Assembly (NCBI GenBank): GCA_005239435.1
Contig: ML241305.1
Coordinates: 124,001 to 188,000, forward strand
Direction of reading: 5' to 3'
Length of the DNA: 64,000 bases
Source of the DNA: Halorussus salinisoli
GTDB taxonomy: Archaea; Halobacteriota; Halobacteria; Halobacteriales; Haladaptataceae
Under the pieces are notes generated by a model, which made no database searches, had not been told where the DNA came from, and worked only from the letters and a program-made list of their open reading frames with translations. The translations under genes were made by a program, and so were the position numbers. Numbering within the stretch: the stretch's first letter is position 1; every line of letters starts with the position of its first letter. Positions 33,872 through 44,300 of the stretch are shown here, piece by piece.

Positions 33872-34990
33872 CTATCGCTCGCGGACATCCGAAACGTCCT
33901 CGCGCGAGGCCGCCAGGACCTCGTCGGGGTTCAGGTCCACCTCCCGCCACGCCGGAAGTCGCCGGTCCTCTCCCGGCGGAGCGATAGCCTCGGCGTAGAT
34001 GCCCACCTGCTCGCGCTCCTCGCTCCGGTCGTAGCCGAGACCGTTGAACCCGGCGTCGGCGGCGTACTGCTCCACGAACTCCTCGGCGACTCCGCGGTAG
34101 CGGTCGGGCAGGGTGTCGTAGTCGGGAACCACGCCGTGGGCTTCGACCGCCCGGAGGAGCGCCCGCCCGACGTGGCGACTCATGTCCGAGAGGCCCGTCG
34201 GCCCCGAGACCGCCCGGTGGTCGTGTTCGTGGCGACCGAGGTCCACCTGCGCGGTGCCCTCGAACCCGGCGTAGCCGAACGCCTCGCCGAGGGTGCCGAC
34301 CTCCAGTCCCCAGTGGCGCTCGACCCGGAGCGTGCGGACGAACTCGGCGCTGGCCGCGAACTCCCCGGCCAGCGCGTACCGGAACGAGGCGAGGTAGTCG
34401 AGAACCGCCGCGCCGGGGGTCGCGTCCGCCAGCGCCCGAACCAGCGGCGCGTAGAAGAGTCGACAGAGCCGCCCGTAGAGCCTTCCGTTCTCGACCCGGG
34501 CGTAGTAGCCCTTCGAGAACTCGTAGCCCAGACTCAGCGGGTAGAGCAGGCGCGCCACGTCGCCCGCCTCGTACGTTTCGGCGTCGGCGTCGTGGACCAC
34601 CACGCACTCGCTCCGCGCGGCGGCGACTCCGAGCGCCAGCCACACGTCCCGGCCCTTCCCGGCCTCCCTCGACCCGGTCCCGCCGTCGAGTCCGTAGCGG
34701 TCGAGCAGGTCGGTGACGGCCGGCCCGTTGCACCACACCACCGACAGCGGCAGGTCGAACCCCGCGAGCCAATCCAGAAACGGCGCGACCTTCTCGGCGG
34801 GCGCGCGCAGGGCGACGACCACCTCGCCGGGCACGACCGACTCCAACTCCGAGAGGACGCGCTCGGCGGCCAGTCCGGCGTACTCGCGCTCGGTCATCGG
34901 GACGACCACCGCCGCGCGGTCGGTGGGAGCGTCGGGGACGGTGCCCGTCAGGTCGTGTAGCGTGGCGATTCGCTCCTGTCCGTACTCCAT
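33872..34990 (-). CDS. GT81-like glycosyltransferase (glucosyl-3-phosphoglycerate synthase-like)
   Basis: A 372-residue GT-A fold enzyme. A DxD-type site is visible (VVVHDADAETYEAGD, residues ~133-147), as is a WGLEVGTLGEAFG block near 237-249 that in GT81 enzymes helps bind the acceptor. The family contains glucosyl-3-phosphoglycerate and mannosyl-3-phosphoglycerate synthases, which make compatible solutes or their precursors. The exact donor and acceptor cannot be deduced. No partner phosphatase gene is adjacent. Length is normal. Confidence 0.75.
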   Translation of the reverse strand: MEYGQERIATLHDLTGTVPDAPTDRAAVVVPMTEREYAGLAAERVLSELESVVPGEVVVALRAPAEKVAPFLDWLAGFDLPLSVVWCNGPAVTDLLDRYGLDGGTGSREAGKGRDVWLALGVAAARSECVVVHDADAETYEAGDVARLLYPLSLGYEFSKGYYARVENGRLYGRLCRLFYAPLVRALADATPGAAVLDYLASFRYALAGEFAASAEFVRTLRVERHWGLEVGTLGEAFGYAGFEGTAQVDLGRHEHDHRAVSGPTGLSDMSRHVGRALLRAVEAHGVVPDYDTLPDRYRGVAEEFVEQYAADAGFNGLGYDRSEEREQVGIYAEAIAPPGEDRRLPAWREVDLNPDEVLAASREDVSDVRER

Positions 34991-35054
34991 CGCGTGGGGA
35001 TTGGGATGGAGGGGTTGAAAAGCCGTGTGACACGGGGCCCGCAGTCGACGGGGG

Positions 35055-36251
35055 TCAGTCCCCCCGAATCACGGTCGGGTCCTGCCCACCGGTCGGAAGC
35101 CTGTCGGCCGACCAGAGGACGACCAGCACCAGCAAGATCGCCACCAGTCCACCGCCGAACGTCCGAAACACCGTGTCGTAGCCGAACCCCGCGTCGACCA
35201 GCGAACCCACGGCCACGCTCCCGGTGGCTTGGACTATCATCATCGACCCGCTGTACAGCGAGTAGGCGCTCGCGCGGTTCTGGTCCGGAAGCGAGTCGAG
35301 CAGGTAGGTGTCGAGCGCGGGGAAGAGGCTGTGGACGACGTAGCCGAGGACGGCGGTGACGACCGCGATGGCGACCAGACCCTGCGCCGCGGTCAGTGCG
35401 AACAGACAGGCGACGAACCCGCCGAGAATCGTCAGCATCAGCGGAACGTGGGGCACGCGGTCGGCGAGACGGCCCGTAATCCAGAAGGCTGGAACTCCCG
35501 CCGCGAACACTACAGTCAGGAGCGTGTTGGCAGTTCCGGGGTCTACGGCCTTCGTCGCGGTGACGTACTTCACGTAGAAGTTGAATAGGCCGTTCCAGAC
35601 GAACCCGGTCGCGCCGAGGATGGCGATGCCGCTGAGGATGATAGGCCACTGCTTGCGTGCGGCCGAGAGCAGGTCGCGGTCCTCGGTCCCGGCGTTGGGC
35701 ATCTCCGTCTTGCGGGCGGTCCAGTAGAAGACCGCGGTCGCTCCGGCCGCCACGACCGCGATGATGGTGAAGACCTCGCGCCACGTGGCAGCGACCAGGA
35801 CCGCGCCGACGAACAAGGGGGCGACGACCGCGGCGACCTGACTCGCGGTGCCGTGAATCCCGAGCGTGCGGCCGACTCGCTCGGGATAGAGTTCCGTGAT
35901 GAGGGGGTTCGCGGCGATGAAGTACGCGCCGCTGGCGACGCCCATGAGGAACGCGCCCAGTCCGAGCATCACCGGCGAGTCGGCGACCGTCATGAACCCG
36001 GACGCACCGGTCAAGACTGCGCCGGTACCGAGGACGACCCGGTGGCGGTCCACGCGAGTCAGCAGGTAGCCCGTCGGAATGCGAGGCGTCGCGCTACCCA
36101 ACCACGCCAGCGTGGCTATCAACCCCGCCGTCGATTCGGTCAGCGCGAACGCGGCCGACAGCGGTTCGAGCAGTGGTGCGAACACCACGCGGGCGAGGTT
36201 GACCAGAAAGACGACCGAACACATCGAAGCGAAGACCCGACCACGAGACAC
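35055..36251 (-). CDS. Major facilitator superfamily transporter
   Basis: A protein of about 398 residues with 12 predicted membrane helices. The MFS loop 2-3 motif appears as RIPTGYLLTRVDRHRVV, and its repeat in the second half as WITGRLADRVPHVP. Substrate is unknown; drug, sugar-phosphate or nitrate families are all possible. I prefer the GTG at 36251 because it begins immediately before the first helix; a longer frame to 36353 would add a hydrophilic leader that overlaps the neighbouring zinc-ribbon gene start. Confidence 0.85.
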   Translation of the reverse strand: MSRGRVFASMCSVVFLVNLARVVFAPLLEPLSAAFALTESTAGLIATLAWLGSATPRIPTGYLLTRVDRHRVVLGTGAVLTGASGFMTVADSPVMLGLGAFLMGVASGAYFIAANPLITELYPERVGRTLGIHGTASQVAAVVAPLFVGAVLVAATWREVFTIIAVVAAGATAVFYWTARKTEMPNAGTEDRDLLSAARKQWPIILSGIAILGATGFVWNGLFNFYVKYVTATKAVDPGTANTLLTVVFAAGVPAFWITGRLADRVPHVPLMLTILGGFVACLFALTAAQGLVAIAVVTAVLGYVVHSLFPALDTYLLDSLPDQNRASAYSLYSGSMMIVQATGSVAVGSLVDAGFGYDTVFRTFGGGLVAILLVLVVLWSADRLPTGGQDPTVIRGD

Positions 36252-36343
36252 GAACGTAACTACTTGGAGGGTGTAGTCAAACCTTCCGAATCCGGAACAG
36301 TGGCCCCCAAGTTTTTCGGTCGTTCCGTCGTATTCATGAGGGT

Positions 36344-36535
36344 ATGAAATCAATTCGACGAGGACTCTGGGACGGGGAGGTCGGGAAGGACGCCCACGGC
36401 AGGTTCTCGTGTCGTATCTGCCGCCAGTCGCTGACGGCCAGCGGCTCGGACGACGGGACGGTTCAGGCGTGTCCGGACTGCGGTCGGGCGTGGACGACGA
36501 GGGAGTCCGCGCGGTGGCGAACGGCCGGTCGGTAG
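36344..36535 (+). CDS. Small zinc-ribbon protein (HVO_0758-type)
   Basis: A 63-residue protein with two CxxC knuckles (SCRICRQSL and ACPDCGRAW, about 20 residues apart), enough for one zinc site. The start MKSIRRGLWDGEVGKD and layout resemble the haloarchaeal small zinc-finger family typified by HVO_0758, from memory. Such microproteins are thought to act in regulation or biofilm formation, but this one has no known role. It is divergent from the MFS transporter. Confidence 0.7.
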   Translation: MKSIRRGLWDGEVGKDAHGRFSCRICRQSLTASGSDDGTVQACPDCGRAWTTRESARWRTAGR

Positions 36536-36638
36536 TGATACCACGGAACGTCCCAGCGTACCGACCAGTCCGCGTAGACGGACGTCCCGGCGACGAGAAT
36601 CCGGTGAAGAAACCGACCTCTCAGTCGAGTTAGCAGTA

Positions 36639-37727
36639 CTATTCGAACACCTGATCGAAGGCGTCCGCGCCGAGCGGATCGAATCGGCCCGCTTCGATGT
36701 TTTCCTCGACGTGTTCGGAGTCGCTCATCCCGACCAGCGAACTGGTCACGCCGGGCGCGCTCCGGGCGAAGTTGATGGCGCGCTGGACCGTGGTGTCGCC
36801 CTCCAGACGGTCGCTGACCTCGTCGGGGATCTCGGCGGCCAAGTCACCCTGCGCGATGCTGGCGCTGGTGAAGACGTTCAGGCCCGCCTCGTGAGCGAAC
36901 CAGAGCGCGCTCTGCGGTCCCTCCGGCCCCTCCTGGGATTCGACCGTGAAGGCGTCGGCCATGAGGACGTTGAAGGGCAACTGAATCGCCCGGAGGTGGG
37001 TCGCGGTGTTCTCGGCGGCCTTGGCGGCCTTCCGGGCGCGAGAGATGATTTCCGACAGCGAGAGGTACTGGTCGTCGCTCTGGGGCACGCGGAAGGCGTT
37101 CCACGTCGCCACGCCGTACTTCGAGACGTCGCCCTCGGCGGCGCGCTCTTCGAGGCGGGTGAACGTCGCTTCCAACTGGTCGTACACTTCCTCGCGTGAC
37201 CGAGCGTGGAGTTGCGTCTCGGGGTTGTGGACGTAGTAGAGGTCGATTTCCTCGACACCGAGGTTGTCGAGCGACCAGTCGAGTTGGGCGTCGATGAACT
37301 CGGGCGCGATGCAGTGGCTTCCCCGCGCGAGGTCCTCGCGGTCCACGAGACCCGAGTCCACGAACTCCCGTTTGACGTACTCGCCGGGGTTCTCCGGACG
37401 TTCGCCGTCGAAGGGGAGAAAACCGCCTTTGGTGGAGACGAACACCGCGTCCCGGGACACGTCGGCGTCCTCGATGGCCTGCCCGACCGCGCGCTCGCTC
37501 CGCTGGCACCGATAGTTGATGGCGGTGTCCACGACGTTGACCCCGCCCTCCAGGGCCGTGGCGATGGCGTCACGGTACCTCGAATCCACCTCGTCGGTCG
37601 GGTCCCCGAGGTACGTCCCGACGCCGAGCGACGAGATGGCCCGGCCGTCGAACAGTCTGAAGTAGGTCCGGCCGAAGTCGTCGCCGTGTTCGAGTTTGTA
37701 CTCGTAGGTTCCGTCGTCGGTTGCCAT
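36639..37727 (-). CDS. Aldo/keto reductase
   Basis: A 362-residue TIM-barrel oxidoreductase. The catalytic tetrad can be placed: Asp and Tyr in VVDTAINYRCQRSE, Lys in VFVSTKGGF, His in LYYVHNPE. The C-terminal NADPH-binding region includes SSLVGMSDSEHVEEN. It is longer than minimal AKRs owing to an insert around residues 105-140. It uses NAD(P)H to reduce an aldehyde or ketone of unknown identity. Confidence 0.9.
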   Translation of the reverse strand: MATDDGTYEYKLEHGDDFGRTYFRLFDGRAISSLGVGTYLGDPTDEVDSRYRDAIATALEGGVNVVDTAINYRCQRSERAVGQAIEDADVSRDAVFVSTKGGFLPFDGERPENPGEYVKREFVDSGLVDREDLARGSHCIAPEFIDAQLDWSLDNLGVEEIDLYYVHNPETQLHARSREEVYDQLEATFTRLEERAAEGDVSKYGVATWNAFRVPQSDDQYLSLSEIISRARKAAKAAENTATHLRAIQLPFNVLMADAFTVESQEGPEGPQSALWFAHEAGLNVFTSASIAQGDLAAEIPDEVSDRLEGDTTVQRAINFARSAPGVTSSLVGMSDSEHVEENIEAGRFDPLGADAFDQVFE

Positions 37728-37797
37728 GTCCGGACGTAGCGGTTCTATCGGGATAAGACCGAAGATTCCGACCCGAACGAGGAGGTCCGGTCGACGG

Positions 37798-38985
37798 TCA
37801 CACGTCGCCGTTCAGGGCGTCGAAGACGTCCTCGCCGAGTTCGGCCTGCGACCACATCGCGGCCTCAGCGCCGCTGGCGTAGGCCGCGCCTTCGACAGGA
37901 ACCTGCCCGCCGCCCATGCGAGCGTGGCCGCCCGCGCTCGCGCCGGGTATCTCGTCGGCGACGGTTTCGAGCGCCTTGCCCATGTGGACCCGGTCGTCGC
38001 GCGACCGACCCGAGAGGTGGACCGTATCGTCGCGGCGGCCGTAGACGACCACCGCAGTTACGCCCTCCAGTCGGAGGAGTTCGTCGGCGGCCTGCGGGAC
38101 GGCGTCGACGTTGTTGATGCGACCCACGTCGCTGACCGCGAACGACCCGCGCACGTCCCGGCCCGAAATGGCGCGGGACTTGACTTCCAGCACCTCGGCG
38201 CTGACCTGCGGGTTGGCGATGCGGTCGAGCAGGTCCTCGTCGACGCCCTCGTAGAGGTAGGCCGCCGCGGAGAACTCGGCTTCGGTACACCCGCTGGTGA
38301 GGTGTTTGGTGTCGCACTGGATACCGTAGAGCAGGCCGGTCGAGACGTCCGCCGGAACCACGAACCCGTCGGCGTCCCTCTCGTCGTCCGGACCGACCGG
38401 CGTACCGCCCACGTCTTCCAGATACTCGGCGACGATTGTGGCGCAGGCCCCGTAGTCGGTTCGCTGGTCGGTGAATCGCTCACCGGTGCCGTTGCCGGGG
38501 TGGTGGTCCACGACCGCGTAGGGTTCGAGTCGCTCGGCCCCCTCGAAACCCCGCGGCGTGTTGTGGTCGACCAGAATCACGTCCTCGGACGCGAGTTCGC
38601 TCACGTGGTCGATCTGGTCGAGTTCGAGGTCGAGGACCGTCCGGAACGCGCGGTTCTCCTGGTGTCGAATCTGGCCCGCGAACTGGATCGACGCCTCGGT
38701 GTCGACCTCGCTGGCGAGGTGGGCGATACCGATGGCGCACGCCATCGCGTCTGGGTCGGGGTTCGGGTGCATCAGGACCGCGACTTCGTCGCTCTTGGAC
38801 AGCGCGCGCTTGAGTCGCGCACCCATCGGCCGCCGAATCCACCGGACGATTAGCCACAGCGACGCCAACAGCGCAATCGCCCCGAGGACGGCGGCCCCTG
38901 CGAGTTCGGGAGAACTCAGGCCGTAGGTTTCGGCGGCCCGAACCACCTCCCGAAGTCGCATCTCCGGAATGCCCGGCAGTTGCAT
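37798..38985 (-). CDS. Membrane-anchored DHH/DHHA1 phosphoesterase
   Basis: A 395-residue protein with one membrane helix (residues ~28-48, GAAVLGAIALLASLWLIV) followed by a DHH domain. All metal-binding motifs are intact: HPNPDPDAMA (74-82), ILVDHN (137-142), VVDHHPG (158-164), and the Asp of GIQCDTKH. The DHHA1 domain ends with GGHARMGGG. Relatives cleave nanoRNA, bisphosphate nucleotides or cyclic dinucleotides; the membrane anchor recalls GdpP-type proteins but no PAS/GGDEF is present. A catalytically degenerate paralogue lies at 47952. Confidence 0.9.
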   Translation of the reverse strand: MQLPGIPEMRLREVVRAAETYGLSSPELAGAAVLGAIALLASLWLIVRWIRRPMGARLKRALSKSDEVAVLMHPNPDPDAMACAIGIAHLASEVDTEASIQFAGQIRHQENRAFRTVLDLELDQIDHVSELASEDVILVDHNTPRGFEGAERLEPYAVVDHHPGNGTGERFTDQRTDYGACATIVAEYLEDVGGTPVGPDDERDADGFVVPADVSTGLLYGIQCDTKHLTSGCTEAEFSAAAYLYEGVDEDLLDRIANPQVSAEVLEVKSRAISGRDVRGSFAVSDVGRINNVDAVPQAADELLRLEGVTAVVVYGRRDDTVHLSGRSRDDRVHMGKALETVADEIPGASAGGHARMGGGQVPVEGAAYASGAEAAMWSQAELGEDVFDALNGDV

Positions 38986-39045
38986 GTCAATCCCTGACTA
39001 CCCGGACCGACAAGAAATTTTCCCGATACGTAGAAATTTGAGATT

Positions 39046-39942
39046 TCACTTGGACTGGTTTCGATATGCCTCGATTTCGCTCCGGTATCCGTCTCGATAG
39101 GTCGGGTAGCTGAACTCGTAGCCGAGTTCGCGTAACGTCTCGTTCGAGCATCGCTTGGTTGTCAGGAGTCGGCGTCGCGCGCGCTCGGAGAGGTCGTCGT
39201 CTTCGAGTCGTTCCTCCGTGGTCTGCTTGGACGGGCGCTGCTCGCCGCACTCGTCGGCGAGCCAGTCGGCGAACGTCCACTTCGAGACGGGTTCGTCGTC
39301 CACCACCAGCACGACGTCGCCTCGTGCGAGGTCTTCGTCCAGTAGGAACCGCACCGCGCCCGCGGCGTCGTCGCGGTGAATCATGTTCAGGTAGCCCTCG
39401 GTGACTGGCCCCTCCAGATACCGCTCCAGTCGGGTCCTGCCGGGACCGTAGATTCCCGCGAGTCGCGCGACGGTCCCGTCGATACCGCGGTCGGCCGACG
39501 TTTCGAGCGCCACGCGCTCGGCCTCGACCAGCACCTCGGTCTTCTCGGTCGTGGGTTCGAGCGGCGTCTCCTCGTCCACCCAGTCGCCGCCGTGGTCGCC
39601 GTAGACGCCCGTACTGGAGGTGTAGACCAGTCGCTCCGGCGGGTTCTCGCGCCCACCGAACTGCTCGATGGCGGTCTCCAGTCCCTCGACGTACACCTCG
39701 CGGGCGGCCGCGGCGTCCCTACCGCCGGAACTCGCCGCGAAGACGAGGGCGTCCACGTCCGGCACCGCGTCGAGCGAGTCGGCGTCGGTCACGTCGGCCC
39801 GTACCGCCTCGAATCCCGCGTCCTCGATGGCGGCGACGCCCTCCTCTGAGCGCCTGACGCCGATTGGTCGGTGGCCGCGCTCGACCAACTGGCGGCCGAG
39901 TTCGAGTCCGACGTAGCCGCAACCGAGTATCGCCACGTTCAT
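39046..39942 (-). CDS. NAD-dependent epimerase/dehydratase-family SDR
   Basis: A 298-residue extended/atypical short-chain dehydrogenase. Glycine-rich NAD(P) motif GCGYVGLELGRQL at residues 7-19 and the central YTSSTGVYGDHGG with the active-site Ser and Tyr; the usual downstream YxxxK is not evident, as in YeeZ-like atypical SDRs. NMIHRDDAAGAV fits substrate-domain contacts. Probable role in sugar nucleotide or unknown metabolite modification; substrate not deducible. Confidence 0.85.
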   Translation of the reverse strand: MNVAILGCGYVGLELGRQLVERGHRPIGVRRSEEGVAAIEDAGFEAVRADVTDADSLDAVPDVDALVFAASSGGRDAAAAREVYVEGLETAIEQFGGRENPPERLVYTSSTGVYGDHGGDWVDEETPLEPTTEKTEVLVEAERVALETSADRGIDGTVARLAGIYGPGRTRLERYLEGPVTEGYLNMIHRDDAAGAVRFLLDEDLARGDVVLVVDDEPVSKWTFADWLADECGEQRPSKQTTEERLEDDDLSERARRRLLTTKRCSNETLRELGYEFSYPTYRDGYRSEIEAYRNQSK

Positions 39943-40060
39943 GCGCTCGGGTTGGTGCGAGAGCGGGATAACTCCCGCGACGATGGGACCTAGAGACAGG
40001 TATTTATTTCCTAAGCATACTATCTTCTGTCTTTACCATAGGAAAAAATACTACGTCAGT

Positions 40061-40262
40061 TGGCGCGCGCTGGCGCGACCTGCGGTTTGGGTCGCGCCGA
40101 CCGTTCGAGGTCTTCAGAAGCGAAGTGACTGAAGGCTCGTCGGAGTGTACCTCTGACGGTGGACGAGTGAGCGGAGCGAACGAGGAGGGTGGGGAGGCGC
40201 GAGGCCCGCAGTCGCCGTGCGAGGTTGTTGCGGTACGATTGGCGTCGGCAGTAGCTAGCTCC
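40061..40262 (+). repeat. Dispersed intergenic element, copy B
   Basis: Starts TGGCGCGCGCTGGCGCGACC. The hairpin GGCGCGACC (40072-40080) / GGTCGCGCC (40090-40098) is a perfect 9-bp stem. Shares GGCTCGTCGGAG..TACCTCTGACGGTGGACG with copy A and ends GGTACGATTGGC..CAGTAGCTAGCT, near-identical to copy C. It lies upstream of the SDR gene (divergent) and downstream of the DUF5791-like gene. Confidence 0.8.
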
Positions 40263-40401
40263 GACAGTTCCACCCGGCCATTCGTCGCGGTAGTTCCTCG
40301 TCATCAGCACCTGCTAGCTTCCGACTTACGATGACAGACCGAGAGCTTCAAGTCGAAAAATTGCTGTCCAAACCAAAACGCGGGTACAAACGACTCCGAT
40401 T

Positions 40402-40839
40402 TCACCGCTGACGACTGGAGATGAAGTGATGCAGTAACGCGTATTCGGTGAGCGTCATCGGCGCGCGGCCCTCGACCTTCTGGTGGACCTGCTTCCCATC
40501 CATGTCGGCGTCGATTTCGGCCCCGATGGTGTCCACATCGAGGACCGCAGTCGTCATCCCCATCAGGAGGTTGTCCCGGACCTCCGCGACGATGGCGTCC
40601 TGCGCCGGAGCCTCGTCGGCCAGCGCCGCGATGGCGGCCGCATCCTCCAGCGTGAGTTCGTCGGCCACGCCGGCGTCCTCCTCGGCCAGCACCGCAATCG
40701 TCTCGCGGTCCACGCCGGTCTCGTCGGCGACCGAATCGACCCCGTGGGTTTCGACTACCGCGGCGAGTTCGGCCACGTAGTCGGCCCGAAGTTCCGCTGG
40801 TGAGGTCGAATCGGGGTCCTCGATGTCGTCGTAGAGCAT
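40402..40839 (-). CDS. DUF5791-like haloarchaeal protein
   Basis: A 145-residue acidic, mostly helical protein. The pattern DPDSTSPAELRADYVAELA and DETGVDRETIAVLAEEDAG suggests a helix-turn-helix-like core, followed by NLLMGMTTAVLDVDTI and a conserved-looking end (EGRAPMTLTEYALLHHFI). I recall this as DUF5791, without known function. The ATG at 40839 is chosen because the family begins MLYDDIEDPD; the upstream extension is repeat-derived. Confidence 0.75.
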   Translation of the reverse strand: MLYDDIEDPDSTSPAELRADYVAELAAVVETHGVDSVADETGVDRETIAVLAEEDAGVADELTLEDAAAIAALADEAPAQDAIVAEVRDNLLMGMTTAVLDVDTIGAEIDADMDGKQVHQKVEGRAPMTLTEYALLHHFISSRQR

Positions 40840-41070
40840 ACCCGAACCGACGCCCCGGCGATTGAAAGGGGTTTCACTTCGATACGGGGGTTCGACTCCG
40901 GGGTCGAAGGGACCACCAGCGAGTTCGCTACTCACCGAGGTACAAACAGTCGAGTGGGAGCTAGCTATTCCGCGCACAGAACGAGGGAGACTAGAGAGTC
41001 GAGCAGACGCTAGCTACTGCCTGCGCCAGACGAGGTTCGATTTTCGGGCTCTGAACCCCGAACGCGGCGG
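40840..41070. other. Spacer with repeated CTAGCTA motifs
   Basis: No gene. AGCTAGCTATTCC at 40960-40972 and GCTAGCTACTGCCTGCGCC at 41009-41027 match the end signature of the dispersed element, which itself ends at 41071-41086 with the same motif. So three CTAGCTA end motifs occur within about 125 bp. Confidence 0.55.
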
Positions 41071-41240
41071 GAAGCTAGCTACTGCTTGAGCCAATCGTAC
41101 CGCACAGCCCGCACAGCACCGCGACAGCCACACGCCTCCCCACCCGATTGCGCTTCTCGGCCACTGGCCTGCGATGCTCATCCCTCGCGCGGTTGGGCGC
41201 GACCTCGAACCGCGAGGTCGCGCCAGCACGCGCCGAGATG
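41071..41240 (-). repeat. Dispersed intergenic element, copy C
   Basis: Minus-strand copy with a perfect 10-bp stem: GGCGCGACCT (41196-41205), nine-base loop, AGGTCGCGCC (41215-41224). Its other end is AAGCTAGCTACTGCTTGAGCC at 41072-41092. It lies 70 bp after the end of the DUF7286-like gene, with the hairpin end facing that gene. Confidence 0.85.
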
Positions 41241-41310
41241 GATGGCTCGCCGATTGCGTCGGTCAATTTTCCAGCAGGTTCGCTGGCGTCCGTCGCCGGA
41301 AGTACTTCCG

Positions 41311-44300
41311 TCACCCCCACGACCATCCCGGCGATGTCTCGTCGCGGTTCCCGTCCTTATCCCCGACGCCGGGCGGACCGGGCGGGACGACAACGACGAC
41401 GGTCGTCTCCGTCTCGAACGAGACCGGCGTGGTGTGGCCCACCACCTCCTGCTCGCCGTCGCCGTCCCAGTCCAGTCGGACCGTCGCCTCCTCGCGGGCG
41501 TAGACGACCGACTCGCCGGGCGGCCCCTGCGGCGCACTGACCGCGAAGCGGGCGTACTCCCCTCGAACCGAGACCGTCCAGACGTTGACCGTCGCGTACC
41601 AGTAGCCCGGCACGGGCGCGACCGGCAGTCCGGCCGGAACCGCGCCCAGTACCCCGCCGAACCACCGCTCGCTGGCGACCTCGGTCGCGTTGCCGAGACC
41701 CGCCGCGACCGCGTCTTTCAGCGCGGACTTCGCCACGTTCCGGGCCACGGTCGCCGTTCCGTTCACCTCCGACCGAGGCGGCCCCGCTACGCCCTGCCGG
41801 ACCGATTCGACCGCCAACTCGGTCCGAACCCGCACCCAGTCGCGCCGGTCGGGTCGCCGAAGAGTCGACCGACGACGAACTGCGGCCGCCGCGATGGCCT
41901 CCGCGGCAGAGCCGTTCGCCACCGCCAACGCTCGCCCGGCGGTCGTGTTCCACCGCGCCAGCCCCGACGCGACGGCCGCCCGTCGCTCCGCCTCGGTCGT
42001 GTCGAAGCGCGGCATCGCCAACTCCGCGACCAGACCGTCTCGCACCTCCCGCATCGACCGCGCGAGCGAGGCCTGGAGGGCGTCCCGACGACGCGCGAGA
42101 CTCCGGTTTTCCTCCTCGGCGAGCGTCCGGTTCGCGGCCCGGAGCGCCAGCGCCGCGGTCCGGAGGTCGGCGTGTCCGGACTCGCTCTCCCCGACGAGCT
42201 CCGAGGCCACCGTCTCCGCGGCGTCGCCGTAGGGCACCGCGAAGACGTTCCGGTTCCGGGCCGAGAGCGGATGGGTTTGCTCACCCTCGGGTATCGCGGC
42301 CACCTGCTCGTGGTCGAGCGCCGCCAGCGTGAGATACGGCGGCGCACCCGCCACGCTCAGGTCGACCGCGCGTCCGGGGCCGTCGGCGGGCATCGGCCGC
42401 GGCGGTGTGGTCCGTGGCGTCGTCCGAGCGCGCAGAATCCGGCGCACCCGTTCGAGGGAACTCCCGGCGTCGTCGAGCGCCTGCTCGACGCCGGTCCGGG
42501 TCGCCGTCTCCCGGTCGGCACGCGAACCCAGTCGCGCCACCACGCGGTCCACGTACGCGGCCCGCGCCGCGACGCGCGCCCGGTCGGCCGCGCCGTCGTA
42601 CCGACCGGGCGCCCCGACGAGTTCGGCGCGCCGACTCCGAATCGCCCGGGCCAACTCTGCGGCGGGCGGGTCGCCATCGACGGCCCGCGTTCGGGAGACT
42701 TCCACCGAGAGGTTCCGGACGCGCTCGCGGAGCGCCGCGAGGTCCCGGTAGACCCACGGCCGGAGGTCCGACGGACGCCGACCCGCGACCTGTTCGGTCC
42801 GGGTGTCGACCGTGCCAGCGACCGCCCGCCGGGCCAGCGCGTCGAATCCGCCGCGGTCCGTTACCAGTCGCTCGGTCGCCGCTCCGGCGAGGTCTCGCAG
42901 ATTCGGACCGCCGAGTGCCCCGCCGCGCTCGTGGACTTCCGCGACTGGCCGTGCTGGTGCGAACCTGTTCTCGGTGCTACCGGCCGACCCGGCGCTGTGG
43001 TCGCCAGCGACACCGACGCGCACGTCGAACGTCTCGGTCCACTGCTGGACGGTCTGGCGAGTCTCGTCGCCGCCATTCACATCGCGGCGATTCCCATCGT
43101 CGCGGGTCCACTCGGAGACGAGCGAATGCGTCCGGACGACCCGGCGAGACTCGTGGCGAAGCAGATGCGACCCCTGTGGCGTCCCCGGAGGCGACCCCGT
43201 CGTGGCTTCGACCGCCGTCGTCGTCCGGACCTCGCTCGACTGCAAGGTCCAGTTCGCGCCGGGCGAATCGGGCGACGGACGTGGCTCGCTCTCGGATTGC
43301 ACCTTCCGTACGGCGGCCACGAGGCGCACGTCGGCGGTGTAGGCCGACCGAAGGATTCCGTCGAGACCCGGTCCGTTTTCGCTGGCGACGACATCGGAGA
43401 AGGCCCGGTCCGCAGTCCGATTGACGCCGACGCGAAGCGTGGATCGCGAGGCGTCGGTGTCGCTCGTCACGCCGCCGGGCATGGGGTTCTCGCGCTGGTA
43501 GCGTCGGGCGACCGCCAGCAGTTGCTCGGTCCGTCTCGTCCCGCGATGCTCGTTGGCGGCCACGAGCATGTCCGTCGCGCCGACTCTGGCGGTCGCCCAG
43601 CCGAGCGCGCGCCGACCGCGCGGGTCGCTTCGCCCGAAGGCGACGCGTTGCTCCCGCAGAATTGCACCGTTCGCGGCGAGTTCGACGTGGCGGTTCGCCA
43701 CCACGTTCTGAATCGGCGCTCGACCGTACTGGGCGTACCCCCGCGCCCACGCCACGGCGTACAGGCGGCCCGTGAGTCGACGACCCAGACCCGATGCGAG
43801 CGGTCCGCGATTCAACCGCGACTCGAATCGCTGGACTCGCTCGTGAAGCGCCAGTGCGGGCGTCGCCACGACCAGTTCGGGCGAGAACTGCTCGCGCTCG
43901 ACGACGCGTCCACCGCGTGTCGCGGTGACGGTGACGTTCTCGATTCGGACGCGGAGACCCGCGTTCTCGGCGCGGTCGGCCCCGCCCGCCGGTTCGATTT
44001 CGACTCGGCGCTTGGCGGCCCGGAGGTCCGAGGCGTTCCGAATCGGCGGGAGCGAGACCGAGGCGCGGACGCCGTCGGTCCGGGTGACTCGGGTCCTGGC
44101 GTCCACCGAATCGAGGGCGTCACGGGCCGCGAGGTAGACCCGGATTCGGAGGGCGTCTCGGAAGGGCGTCGACTCGTTCAGAACCCGGCCCGCGGTGGTG
44201 TTCGCGGTGTCGGTGACTGGTGCGCGCGCCGCCTGCCGTCCGGCGCGAGCGACTGCTCCGCGGAGGGCGGTGTTCGTGGCGGCGGTGGCCCGGTCCACGG

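Noticed and set aside
33654..35033. 459-codon minus-strand frame overlapping the GT81-like gene
   Set aside because: Arg/Gly-rich frame shadow; the GT81-like frame shows motifs and normal composition.
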